Below are positions 23,918 to 34,483 of a stretch of DNA of 64,000 nt, one piece after another (the stretch's first letter is position 1; each line of letters starts with the position of its first letter). The stretch spans positions 61,334,948 to 61,398,947 of the forward strand of contig NC_059082.1 in the NCBI RefSeq assembly GCF_020497125.1, read 5' to 3'. Under the pieces are notes generated by a model. The model was not told the DNA's origin. It made no database searches and worked only from the letters and a program-made list of their open reading frames with translations. The DNA is from Mauremys mutica (taxonomy: Eukaryota > Chordata > Testudines > Geoemydidae). A program made the position numbers and the translations under genes.

Positions 23918-24222
23918 CAGGGGCGGCTCTAGCAATTGCGCCGCCCCAAGCAGGGCGGCACGCCGCGGGGGGGTGCTCTGGTGGTCACCGGTCCCGCAGC
24001 TCCGGTGGACCTCCTGCAGACGTGCCTGCGGAGGGTCCGCTGGTCCCGCGACTCCGGTGGAGCATCCGCAGGCGTGCCTGCGGGAGGTCCACCCGAGTCG
24101 CGGGACCAGTGAACCCTCCGCAGACGTGCCTGCGGAGGGTCCACCGGAGCCATCTGCCGCCCCCCCGGCGGCATGCCGCCCCAAGCGCGCGCTTGGCACG
24201 CTGGGGTCTAGAGCTGGCCCTG
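23918..24222 (+). mobile_element. hAT MITE, CAGGGGCGGCT family, perfect target duplication
   Basis: 305 bases with perfect 8-bp duplication GTCTTCGC (23910-23917, 24223-24230). The body is made of repeated ~45-base modules around GACGTGCCTGCGGAGGGTCC in alternating sense. Confidence 0.88.
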
Positions 24223-24447
24223 GTCTTCGCTCATGGTAGGTTTGATGCATTGCACCAGGTTGCTGCTATGGCTCATTTAAACCATTCAGAGTTATGGGAC
24301 AGAGCCAGTCACATAAGCTTGGAAATGTGTTATTTGGCATCAGCTGAACATGTGTGTGATATGGCAACACAGCAAAACTCCCCCCAGCCTTCAGTCAAAT
24401 TCCACTCAGCAAAGACACACTTTCATAGACATAGAGGTGCTTTGGTA

Positions 24448-24813
24448 CAGGGCCGCCCAGAGGATTCAGGGGGCCTGTGGTCTTCGGCGGAGGGGGTCCC
24501 CCACTTCAGCGGTAATTCGGCAGTGGGGGGTCGTTCCGCTCTGGGACCCACCCCCGAAGTGCCCCGAAAACCCACAGCAGGGCCCCCCCGCCGCTGAAGA
24601 CCCGGCACTTCGGCGGTGGGTCCCGCTTCGGCGCTGAATTGCCGCTGAAGACCTGGAATGGAAGCAGCTCCGGGGTCCTGGGCCCTGCGAGAGTTTTCCG
24701 GGGCCCCCAGAGTGAGTGAAGGACCCCGCTCCAGGGCCCCCAAAAACTCTCATGGGGGCCCCTGCAGGGCCCGGGAAGATTGCCCCACTTGCCCCCCTCT
24801 CTGGGCGGCCCTG
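24448..24813 (+). mobile_element. hAT MITE, CAGGGCCGCCC family, perfect target duplication
   Basis: 366 bases flanked by CTTTGGTA (24440-24447, 24814-24821). A relative in opposite orientation begins 54 bases downstream. Confidence 0.9.
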
Positions 24814-24867
24814 CTTTGGTACCAGGGTTAGTCTGATGGTTAAGGTAAACATACGGCCTGATCCTAC

Positions 24868-25131
24868 CAAGGCCTCCCGGGGGGGGGCAAGTGGGGCAAT
24901 TTGCCTCCAGGTCTCCCCCCGCCGCCAAATTACCACCGAAGCAGGACCCGCCACCAAAGTGCCTGGTCTTTGGCGATAATTCGATGGTAGGGGGGCCCTG
25001 CCGTGGGTCTTCGGGGCACTTCGGGGGTGGGTCCCAGAGCGGAAGGACCCCCCCGCTGCCGAATTACCCCCGAAGTGGGGGTCCCCCGCCGCCGAAGACC
25101 CCAGGCCCTCTGAATCCTCTGGGTGGCCCTG
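24868..25131 (-). mobile_element. hAT MITE, CAGGGCCGCCC family, reversed, perfect target duplication
   Basis: 264 bases flanked by GATCCTAC (24860-24867, 25132-25139), reversed with respect to the neighbour at 24448-24813. The left end, CAAGGCCTCCCGGG, has drifted from the consensus. Confidence 0.88.
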
Positions 25132-25269
25132 GATCCTACTGCAGCACCCACTGCAAAGTGTCCAGCACCTCACAGGATCAGGCTCTATTTTGTGGCCCGG
25201 GCAGGAGCTAGTAAAAAAAAATTTTGTTTGCTTTTTTTTTGTTTTACTGCTTATTTAGAGGTTTTTGAT

Positions 25270-25314
25270 TGTTAAAGTTTGTGTGTGAGAGAGAGAGAGG
25301 GAGAGAGAGTGTGG
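25270..25314. repeat. (GA)n-rich simple repeat
   Basis: Interrupted GAGAGAGAGAGA run between TGTGTGTGAG and GTGTGG. Confidence 0.85.
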
Positions 25315-25338
25315 ACTGGGTCTGGTATTGGTTTAAAA

Positions 25339-25741
25339 CCGTGGTTCTCAACCAGGGGTACATGTACCGCTGGGGGTATGCAGAGGTCTTCCAGGGGTTA
25401 GATCAGCTCATCTAGATATTTGCCTAGTTTTACAACATAAAAAACACTGGCAAAGTCAGTACAAATAAAAATGTCATGAAGACAATGACTTGTTTATGTT
25501 GCTCTATATACTATACACTGAAATGTAAATACTCTATTTATATTCCAACTGGTTTTATAATTATATAGTAAAAATGAGAAAGGTAAGCAATTTTTCAATA
25601 ATATTGTGCTGTGAGGCTTTTGTATTTTTATGGCTGATTTTGTAAGCAAGTAGCTTTTAAGTGGGGTGAAACTTGGGGGTGCACAAGACAAATTAGACTC
25701 TTGAAAGGGGCACAGTAGTCTGGAAAGGTTGAGAACCACTG
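25339..25741 (+). mobile_element. non-autonomous hAT element
   Basis: Ends GTGGTTCTCAACC and GGTTGAGAACCACTG, with an 8-bp duplication GTTTAAAA / GTCTAAAA (25331-25338, 25742-25749; seven of eight). The interior is AT-rich and non-coding. Confidence 0.83.
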
Positions 25742-25855
25742 GTCTAAAAAAACCCTGAAATCGTCCCACCCTCAAAATTATAAACAAACAAACTAATTCA
25801 AGTTTGCTATGAAAAATTCATTAAAAACTTGAAATTCAGGAAATTTTTACCAACT

Positions 25856-25893
25856 CTCTCTCTCTCTCACACACACACACCCACACACACAAA
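25856..25893. repeat. (TC)n(CA)n simple repeat
   Basis: TCTCTCTCTCTC followed by CACACACACACA with one interruption. Confidence 0.85.
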
Positions 25894-25999
25894 AAATCCT
25901 GGAGGCTCTTTCATCCTACCAAGTTACTCTGGTTTCAACACTCACATTTTACATCTAATGTGCATGACCAGCCCTCTGGATTTCTTAACAAAGAAAGTA

Positions 26000-26228
26000 T
26001 CAGAGAGGTAGCCGTGTTAGTCTGGTTCTGTAAAAGCAGCAAAGAATCCTGTGGCACCTTATAGACTAACAGATGTTTTGCAGCATGAGCTTTCGTGGGT
26101 GAATACCCACTTCGTCGGATGAGTGGGTACGTCATCGGATGCATCCGACGAAGTGGGTATTCACCCACGAAAGCTCATGCTGCAAAACGTCTATTAGTCT
26201 ATAAGGTGCCACAGGATTCTTTGCTGCT
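26000..26228. mobile_element. foldback PLE terminus (subfamily B), inverted pair with 13-15-bp target duplication
   Basis: TTAACAAAGAAAGTA occurs at 25985-25999 and 26229-26243. The two arms, about 26000-26120 (minus) and 26138-26228 (plus), are reverse complements around a spacer of about 17 bases. Each ends outward in the motif that includes GGTGCCACAGGATTCTTTG. The arms could form a long cruciform in DNA or a hairpin in RNA. Confidence 0.82.
26145..26182 (+). ncRNA. hammerhead-ribozyme-like motif in a second PLE subfamily (B)
   Basis: This has the same layout as the 21.1-kb motif: CCGACGA (26145-26151), stem II GTGGGT/ACCCAC (26153-26158 with 26163-26168, loop ATTC), GAAA (26169-26172), stem III AGC/GCT. 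Compared with subfamily A, stem II differs by A-U to G-C and C-G to U-A, both compensatory. The base after stem III is G, which does not permit normal cleavage. The same motif occurs inverted at 26082-26120 on the minus strand. Confidence 0.38.
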
Positions 26229-26499
26229 TTAACAAAGAAAGTAGCCTGGTTACTTCACAATGCTTGTCCATTTGTATTAATGAAATCCCGTGGCAAAAAC
26301 CGATAAGCATTAACTGCAACAGTAAAACTGGTTATAAAGTTATTTCTCCAGCACCTATCTGAGCAGGATATTTCAAATGAGTCCTTTTGCACTATAAGAA
26401 AGTTGGAGCCCATCAAAGCGAGTAAGAATGGTGTGCAGACTCTTTCAGAGAAGAGACTAAGGGAGGAGTACAGGAATTGCCAGAAAATGCCAGACATTA

Positions 26500-27092
26500 A
26501 TTCATAGAACCACAGAATCCCATGATGCAGGATTTCTTGTGTCTAAACCAGCCAAGGCAGATGGCTATCCAGCCTCTTTTTGAAAATCTCCAGTGAAGGA
26601 GCTTCCACGACTTCCCTAGGCAGTTGATTCCATTGTCCTACTGTCCTTACAGTTAGGGAGTTTTTTCCTGAGATTTAATATAAATCTGCTATGCTGTAGT
26701 TTGAACCCATTGCCTCTTGTCCTGCCCTCTGTGGCAAGAGAGAACAATTTTCCCTCCATCTTTTTATGGCAGCCTTTCAAGTATTTGAAGACCGCTATAA
26801 TGTCCCCCTTAATCTTCTCTTTTCCAAACTAAACATACCTAGTACCTTCAGCCTTTGCTTATATGGCTGGCATTTCATCCCTTTGATCATCTTTCTAACT
26901 CACCTCTCGATCCTTTCCAGCTTCTCTACATCTTTTCTATACATTGGCGACCAAAATTGGACACAGTTCTCCAGCGGAGCTAAGTAGAGCAGTAGTATCA
27001 CCTCCCGTAATTTGCATGCTAGGCCTCCATTAATGCAACCCCAAACTGCATTTCCTTTTTTGCAACAGCATCACATTGGTGACTCATGTTGA
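26500..27092 (-). mobile_element. older CR1 copy, C-terminal coding relic and 3' tail
   Basis: Minus-strand continuation of 28093-28885: LNMSHQCDAVAKK, a decayed SNFGRQ-like stretch, FKYLKGCHKKMEGKLFSLAT, RTRGNGFKLQHSRFILNLRK, then the 3' tail with TGGGATTCTGTGGTTCTATG. Confidence 0.78.
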
Positions 27093-28092
27093 GGTTGCCC
27101 TTTTCTGAACCTTTTCTAGTGCCAGTATATTTTTTTGAGGTGAGGAGACCACATCTGTACGCAGTATTCAAGAAGTGGGCGTACCATGGATTTATATAAG
27201 GGCAATAATATATTCTCAGTCTTATTCTCTATCCCCTTTTTAATGATTCCTAACATCCTGTTTGCTTTTTTGACTGCCTCTTCACAGTGCATGGACATCT
27301 TCAGAGAACTATCCACGATGACTCCAAGATCTTTTTCCTGACTAGTTGTAGCTAAATTAGCCCCCATCATATTGTATGTATAGTTGGGGTTATTTTCCCC
27401 CCCCCACCCAATGTGCATTACTTTACATTTATCCACATTAAATTTCATTTGCCATTTTGTTGCCCAATCACTTAGTTTTGTGAGATCTTTTTGAAGTTTG
27501 TCACAGTCTGCTTTGGTCTTAACTATCTTGAGCAGTTTAGTATCATCTGCAAACTTTGCCACCTCACTGTTTACCCCTTTCTCCAGATCATTTATGAATA
27601 AATTGAATAGGATTGGTCTGAGGACTGATCCTTGGGGAACACCACTAGTTACCCCTCTCCATTCTGAGAATTTACCATTAATTCCTACTCTTTGTTCCCT
27701 GTCTTTTAACCAGTTCTCAATCCATGAAAGGACCTTCCCTTTTATCCCATGACAGCTTAATTTACGTAAGAGCCTTTGGTGAGGGACCTTGTCAAAGGCT
27801 TTCTGGAAAGCTAAGTACACTACGTCCACTGGATCCTCCTTGTCCACATGTTTGTTGACCCCTTCAAAAAACTAATAGATTAGTGAGACACGATTTCCCT
27901 TTACGGAAACCATGTTGACTATTGCTCAACAGTTTATGTTTTTCTATCTGTCTGACAGTTTTATTCTTAACTATTATTTCGACTAATTTGCCCGGTACTG
28001 ACATTAGACTTACCGGTCTGTAATTGCCGGAATCACCTCTAGAGCACTTTTTAAATATTGGTGTTACATTAGCTAACTTCCAGTCAAAGGCT
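27093..28092 (-). pseudogene. CR1 RT segment inserted in an older CR1; lacks its 3' end
   Basis: A well-kept CR1 RT on the minus strand. Positions 27864-28092 hold the first part (GNYRPVSL, SQHGFRKGKSCLTN). After a frameshift near 27850, positions 27847-27116 hold [35 protein letters not shown] (the catalytic ADD), KDLGVIVDSSLKMSMHC and [14 protein letters not shown]. It stops at KKIYWH followed by AAGGTTCAGAAAAGGGCAAC, in the middle of the coding region. The rest of the ORF and the whole 3' UTR are absent, which is unusual for a LINE insertion. Confidence 0.82.
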
Positions 28093-28885
28093 GTGATCCA
28101 CCACAACTCCCAGATCCTTCTCAGAAGTGCTGCTGCCAGGCCAGATACCCCTATTCTGTATTTGTGCATTTGGTTTTTCTTCCCTCACTGTAGCACCTTA
28201 CATTTGTCTTAGCTGAAGTTCATTTTGTTGTCTATAGCCCAGTTCTCCCATTTATCAAGATCCCTCTGAATTTTAGCTCTATTCTCGAAAGTTTTGGCAA
28301 TTCCCCCCCAGCTTTGTGTCATCAGCAAATTTGATCAGTATGCTCTTTATTGTTATATCCAGGTCACTAATAAAGATGTTAAACAACACTGGACCCAGAA
28401 CGGATCCCTGTGGAACCCCACTTGAGACCTCCTTCCAATCTGACATTCCATTAATAGTTACTTGTTGTTTGCAGTTGTTTAGCTAATTATGTATCCAGTC
28501 CACTTAAATGGCAGTTCTACCAAGCCCGCATTTCTCCAGATTACTTATGAGAATACCATGTGAGACTATATCAAAAGCCTTGCTAAAGTCCACGTCTATG
28601 ATGTTCACATATTTCCCCTATCCACCAAGCCAGTTACCCTGTCAAAGAAGGAAATCAAAATGGCTTGGCATGACTTAGTATTCTTAGTAAATCCATGCTG
28701 GCTGCTAGTGATTACCTCTTCATCCCCCAAGTATTTGCAAATGGAATGTTTTATACATTGTTCTAGTAGCTTCCCAGGTATCGAGGTCAGGCTGACCGGT
28801 CTGTAGTTCCCCAGCTCCTCCTTTTCCCCCTTTTTAAAGATGGGCACTTCGTTAGCCCTTCTGGGACCTCTCCTGTCATCCATAA
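28093..28885 (-). pseudogene. older CR1 copy, RT part (upstream half)
   Basis: On the minus strand it reads NYRPVSLTSIPGKLLEQCIK, SSQHGFTKNTKSC, then decayed fingers and palm to a frame that ends DLGVVVDH at about 28093. The continuation (LNMSHQCDAVAKK) appears at about 27092, on the other side of another CR1 segment. Several stops and frameshifts make it inactive. Confidence 0.8.
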
Positions 28886-31094
28886 TAAATTCTTTGATAA
28901 AAGAAAAGATCTGTTAGTACAGAATCCTAGAAAATGAAGAGCCTTAATTTTCAGGAAGCAAGAAAATATCCTAGGGCAAGGGGGACCTCTTGGTCATTAG
29001 TCTGAATGGCAAGCAGTATTTACATGTGAAATGTTCTCATTTGATAGTCTTACATCAGAGGATAGGCATCCACAGCACAAACACTAATGGTCCCCAGTAG
29101 CTCATAGATTGGCAATTTCAGGATGAGAGGGGTGAATAACTGTGTTCAGCATTGGTGTCTAACTGATGTCAAGATCAGATGGTCAGTTTTTCAGATTGTT
29201 TCTTAATGTTTAAGAGAAGAATACGTGGAACTTGCTTGAGTCTCTTTGCCTCTCCTCCTGAACCCAGATTCTTTCCATCTTCAGGCCAGATTCACTGAAG
29301 CTGTAGTGCATAGAGCTATACATTATGCCTCTTTATTCACTATACAGGCCCTCTACCCCCCAGCAGGGATGAGGCCCAGGGAGAACAGATAGTGGTACCC
29401 CCAAGTTGAGCTAGTCAGAGATTTTTCAGATGAAACTTAATTTCATCAGAAAATGCGGATTTGCTGAAGCAAAAGTGTTTCACTGAATTGAGTACAGCCG
29501 CAACAAAAGTTTGGTTGAAACCCAGGCAGGTTTCCATTCCCTGGTCCCCAGCTCAGTGACATAGAGCCTGGCAGCCAAGGTCATTGGGGAGGGGTTATAA
29601 CAAAGCTCTCATGAAGACAGCAGGTGAGAACTGGTTCATACGAGTTTATAGGTTAGTGCTATTGTTATGAAATGACACCACCTCCCTCGCTTCTCAGAAA
29701 TGGCAATAGGGACTATCCCAAGAGTTGCTGTGTGGTTTTTAAACCACTGAGAAGGGATTTTCTCCCTTAACTTACCTTTGTTAATGTTGCAAACACGGAA
29801 AAAAACCCACCTGATTGAAAATGGAGCGGGGCCTTCGCCATGTTAGCAAATGGTGGATCCGAGGTATCTCAGCTGAGGCAGCGGCAGAGGTACCTCAGGG
29901 CTGCACTCGCTGCTGCTATGTGTATGGAGATGGGAAGTTTGGCCTTAATATTTTTTTATTTTGAGGAGTTTTTTTATATTGTGTAGCCCTGGTGCCAGGC
30001 GATGGCCTGGGAACAGAATAGCGAAAGTCCTTTCCCCTGAGTAGGTCCAGCATTGGCAAAGGAAATGCCTGCTCCTCTTGCACTGCTGTACCCAAGGGTC
30101 TCAGTGCCGTCCTGCCATCACTACCACTGCTAGGGCTTTTGGTCTCCATCTGAGCCTCGCACAGAAGGGATAATTCAGCCTCTGTCCGCGTGGTATCACG
30201 TCCGTGGGAGCGGAAAGGCAGCCCAGGAGGGGACAGCAGTAACTGTAAGAGCCGCCACTTCCCATCAGTCGGGGAGGGCTGGAGCATGTCAGTGGAGCTC
30301 AGGCTGGTCACACAAAGGGCATGACCAGGCTACCTGGGGAGGAAATGCTGATTGAGCTCATCCCTCAGGATGCTCCTACTGGAGGTTGCTAGGATTCTCC
30401 TGCTGTGGCCTAAAGCTGCTTCTCCTCCCCTGGAGGCTCTCAGGGGTATCACTGCTCTCCCCATGGCTCCTCCCTGCTGGGGCACGGCCTGGCAGAGAGG
30501 CACGATTTACATCTCACTGCACTCTCATGTCAGTGAAAGAGAGGGATGCAGCTGGGCTGAGCAGAGGCAGAAAGAGCCAATCACCCTCAGCTCTTCAGTA
30601 TGAAGAAACAACCTGAAGACTAAGTGGCCTTGTCTTGGCATCAGGCAGAGCCAGGCACTCAGCACGGCAGAGCCAGTCACGGATTTACCTTTTTAAAATG
30701 CAAGTTTTAAAAGCCCACGTGGAATGAAGACTGTGACGCCTGCACTACATCCACCAGGACACTTTCCTGTGCTGCTCCAGTGGCTCAAAGCAGCTGGAAA
30801 CTTGGCTCACGGAGCCACTTGAGGGCTCCCCCAGCATGAGGGAAACCTCAGATCACACAGAGCTATCGTAGTAGTTCTTATTCTGGCCTCACAGTGTCAG
30901 GGCGTGGCTGGGAAAAGGAGGCCAGGGTGGGTCATCCCTATGCCTGGCTAATCCTTAGATGCTGTAAAAGCCCCATTGGGACTGTGAGCAGCCAGTGCCA
31001 GACAGAAAATCTTACACTAGCTTGTAATTAAAACTGGTATAGGCTCAGGATCAGGAGAACATTAACATGGCTTTAAGCCACCTTTACTCTGCCC
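28886..31094. other. unassigned sequence
   Basis: No supportable gene. The minus frame 29916-30311 (131 codons) overlaps plus frames at 30352-30616 and has no domain. Confidence 0.45.
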
Positions 31095-31992
31095 TAGGGC
31101 TGCCAACTTTCTAATTGGACAAAACCGAACACCCTTGCCCTGCCTCCTGCCCTGCCCCTTCCCTGAGGCCCTGCTCCCACTCACTCCATCCCCACACCCT
31201 CACTCACTTTCACCAGGCTAGGAGAGGGGGTTGGGTGTGGGGAGGGGGCTCTGAGCTCTGGGATGGGGGTGTGGGCTCCACGTGGGGCCAGAAATGAGGG
31301 GTTCAGGGTGGGGGAGAGGGCTCCAGGCTGCAGCTAAGGGATTTGGAGTGCGGGAGGGGGTGTGGGCTCTGGCTGGGGGCTCTGGAGTGGGGCCAGGGAT
31401 GAGGGGTTTGGGGTGAAGGGGGTTCTGGGCTGAGGTATGAGGTTGGGGTGTGGGGGGTGAGTGCTCCAGCTGGGGGTGTGGGCTCTGGGGTGGGGCCATG
31501 GATGAGGGGTTTGGGGTGCAGGAGGGGGCTCAGGGCTGGGGCAGGGGGTTGAAGTGTGAGATGGGGTTAGGGGTGCAGGGTCCCAGTGATGCTTACCATG
31601 GCTCCCAGGAAGTGGCCTCCAGGTCCTTGCAGCCCCTAGGCACATGGGCAGCCAGGGAGGCTCCACATGCTGCCCTCATGGCTTCAGGCACCACCCCCAG
31701 AGCTCCCATTGGTTGCAGTTCCCAGCCAATAGGAGCTGTGGAGCCAGCAACAAGGGTGGGGGCAACACACAGAGCCTCTCTTGCCTCCCATGTGCCGAGG
31801 GGCCACCAGGACCTGGCAGCCGCTTCATGGAGCCGCACAGAGCTAGGGCAGGCAGGTAGCCTGCCTTAGCCCTAGGCCCCCACTACCCCACTGACTGGAC
31901 TTTTAATGGCCTGGCCAGCAGTGCCAACTGGAGCCATCAGGGTCCCTTTTTGACCAGGCATTCTGGTGAAAGCAGGACACCTGGCAACCCTA
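31095..31992. mobile_element. non-autonomous DNA transposon with internal minisatellite
   Basis: 898 bases with inverted ends TAGGGCTGCCAAC and GGCAACCCTA, flanked by a 7-bp direct repeat TCTGCCC (31088-31094, 31993-31999). The right 400 bases are GC-rich unique sequence. The left part holds the 31215-31580 repeat array. Confidence 0.7.
31215..31580. repeat. G-rich minisatellite
   Basis: Degenerate tandem units of roughly 50-60 bases containing GGATGAGGGGTTTGGGGTG and GGGGGCTCTGGAGTGGGGCC. Several G-runs are spaced as in G-quadruplex-forming sequence. Confidence 0.75.
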
Positions 31993-32686
31993 TCTGCCCC
32001 CTCCACCCCAGCCTTGTGCTAACAGGAGAACCTAGTCTTCTCTTTTTAGAATGACAATTTGGGAGGGGGTCAGTCCCGCTTCACATCTAGGGCCCAATTC
32101 TGCAAACCTTTTAGAATAAGTCCTTGAATGGGACTCCTTGCATGGGTAAAGTTACTTCCGTGAGTGCATGTTTGGAGGATCAGGCTCCCAGTTCACATGT
32201 GTGTGCAAGCCTGATAACTAGGCAACCAGTCAGGCAGGTGCACAATCCTGGTAATTGCACACTTTAAAAAAAACCTGTGGGTTTTTGCCAATATTTAAAA
32301 TGTTATGGAGGAGGCAGAGATGACCTGTGCCTGCCGATAGTTGCAGGGCAGAGTCAGGGCAGCTGGCTTCAGCAGCGTTACTGAGCATGCTCAGTCCGTG
32401 TGAGCATGCTCAGTACAAGCCAAGCAGCAAATCTGCAGGGGTACATGACCCTGCTTGCCCCCCTCCCATGCATCACCTCCAGGAGAAGGTAACGATCTCT
32501 CCAAAAGCAAAAAAGGATTTTGAGCTCATGTGAGACAAAATTCACCACCACTTAAATCTTCAGTGCATGTTCCCTCCTGTCACTCTGATCAGGGGGTCAC
32601 ACACATTTTTTATGGTCCAGTCCAACTCACAATGAAGCCAATAGGACTCATCCTTGATGTGGATCATCCAATACAGGGTGAGGGAA

Positions 32687-32775
32687 CAGGGCCGCCCAGA
32701 GGATTCCGGGGGCCCGGGGTCTTCGGCGGTGGGGGGCCCTTCCGTTCCGGGACCCGCCGCCGAAGTGCCCGAAGT
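32687..32775 (+). mobile_element. hAT MITE, CAGGGCCGCCC family, 3'-truncated
   Basis: It begins CAGGGCCGCCCAGAGGATTC and follows the family to GCCGCCGAAGTGCCC, then stops without the other end or a target duplication. Confidence 0.75.
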
Positions 32776-33066
32776 CTCCAGAATTACAAAGATATGATGT
32801 ATGCAGCAGAGAGTGATGATAGCTAGAGGAGGGACAGTGAGTTTGCGGTGGCAGGAGAGCAAGGACAAAGTACCAGAAGTTGGTAGTACCAGAAGTTGGT
32901 AGTGCCCCCTCCCCACAACAGAGTGTTGTTCTTGGGACAGAGCTGCTGGAAGGCTTTTTTGAATTTCTGCATGTGCACGAGTGCCACAGAGTCCTGGCTG
33001 TAATTTCTGTGGGGGAGCTGCTATACTCAAACATGCTCTGCGAGCTCAGCCTTCCAAGATACCAGG

Positions 33067-33187
33067 AGTACATGTGGCACCTTAGAAACTAACACATTTA
33101 TTTATTATATACATTTGTTAGTCTCTAAGGTGCCACACGTCCTCCTGTTCTTTTTGCGGATACAGACTAACACGGCTGCTACTCAAA
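33067..33187. mobile_element. short foldback PLE terminus with 12-bp target duplication
   Basis: CAAGATACCAGG is repeated at 33055-33066 and 33188-33199. A short minus-sense arm, AGTACATGTGGCACCTTAG and following bases, meets a longer plus-sense arm ending in the full PLE terminus (GCGGATACAGACTAACACGG). The hammerhead-like core is deleted here. Confidence 0.78.
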
Positions 33188-34299
33188 CAAGATACCAGGG
33201 TCACCAATGGGCTACACTCACTCTCCCTCAAAGAGCTGTGCCAGTTTTTCTCCACATTCCCCTATTGGCTCGTTTACAGCCTGATCCAGCTCTCACTGAA
33301 GTCAATGGGAAATCTCACAGGGCTCAGTGAGAGTTGGATCAGGGCATGAAAGCTTAACTCAGGGCTCCCCAAGGCTCCCTCTGTCGCTCTGTCTGGCCCA
33401 CTCTGCTATAGCCTGATTCTCGCCCTCCTTTACGAGGTGACGTAGTGCAGCCCCAGGGCTACAAACAAGCTGGGATAGGGATGGAAGAGAACTACCCCTT
33501 GTCAGTAAGTTTACATCCACTCTCTCTCTCTTACAGGTGCTGATTTTTATTTTTCCCCATGGGTGCCCCACCTTGGCTCTGCCCCAAGGACCCGCCCCTT
33601 CCCACAAAGCCCCACACTTGCTCTGCCTCTTCCTGTCCCTGCTCTGCCCCTCACCCAAATCCCACCCGCTGTTCCCTTGTTTCTCTCAGCCCCCTCCCTC
33701 AATGCCCCCCTGCCCGCCACTGGGCTCCTCTCTGCCCTGCCCCAGAACCTCCTACCAGCTGCCAAATGCTGATCGGCAGCCAGCCCTGGGGCACCACCCA
33801 ACAGCTGTAGCTGGTGGGTGCTGAGCAGCCCCTGCTTTCTTCCATGGGTGCTTGAACCCTGGAGCACCCATGGAGTCAGCGTCTATGCTCTCTCTCAAGC
33901 CCCTTCTGTAGCCTATACTTCTTCCTGCACAGAGAGAGGTTTTTGCTAAGAGGAAACAATTCCCACAAACACACGTGTGATTCCTGTGATTCCTGGGAGC
34001 AGTCCCACTGAGCTCCACTGGAAATCCTACCCAAAGCCTGGCATCTTACACCAAGAAGAAACCCAAACAGTTAAAGATAAGAAAACAGCCTGCACATTTT
34101 TAAGTCTCTCAGTCCAAAAGCAGCATTACTAGAAATATCCATCAGCAGCTTTGGGTACGTTAATCTACTTAGGAAAAGCAGCAACAAAACCAAAATAAAA
34201 CATTGAGGCAGAAGAAACATTATCCAAACACCAGTAAATACAGTTGGAGTTTATTGTATCTCCCCCTCCTCTTTCCAAATACCAGTCGACATGGGGAAT

Positions 34300-34483
34300 A
34301 CATTACCGAGAGCAGATGGCTCTTTAATCTAGCTGTAAAAACATAACAAGATCCAATAGCTGGAAGCTGAAGTTAGACAAATTCAGAGTGGATATAAGAC
34401 CAGATTTCTAACAATGAGGGTAATGAGCCATCGGAACAATTCACCTAAGGATTCGCCAGCACTTGGAGTCGCTAAAGACTGAA
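34300..34483 (+). mobile_element. CR1 3' fragment
   Basis: Recognised by CTCTTTAATCTAGC, ACAAGATCCAATAGCTGGAA and CTTGGAGTCGCTAAAGACTG. It is a sister of 41885-42247. Confidence 0.62.

Larger units (their letters stand above)
32000..34299. other. mostly unassigned sequence around a MITE relic and a PLE foldback
   Basis: Apart from 32687-32775 and 33067-33187 I recognise nothing. A C-rich block at 33590-33750 gives several overlapping spurious frames. A 15-base ACCAGAAGTTGGTAG motif is duplicated at 32872-32900. Confidence 0.45.

Noticed and set aside
23850..25211. Several frames up to 235 codons on both strands
   Set aside because: They lie on three GC-rich MITEs with defined ends and target duplications.
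29916..30311. 131-codon minus-strand open frame
   Set aside because: No domain and no supporting context. The frame starts and ends in sequence without gene signals.
31218..31869. Overlapping frames up to 139 codons
   Set aside because: Explained by the minisatellite and GC-rich body of a transposon.
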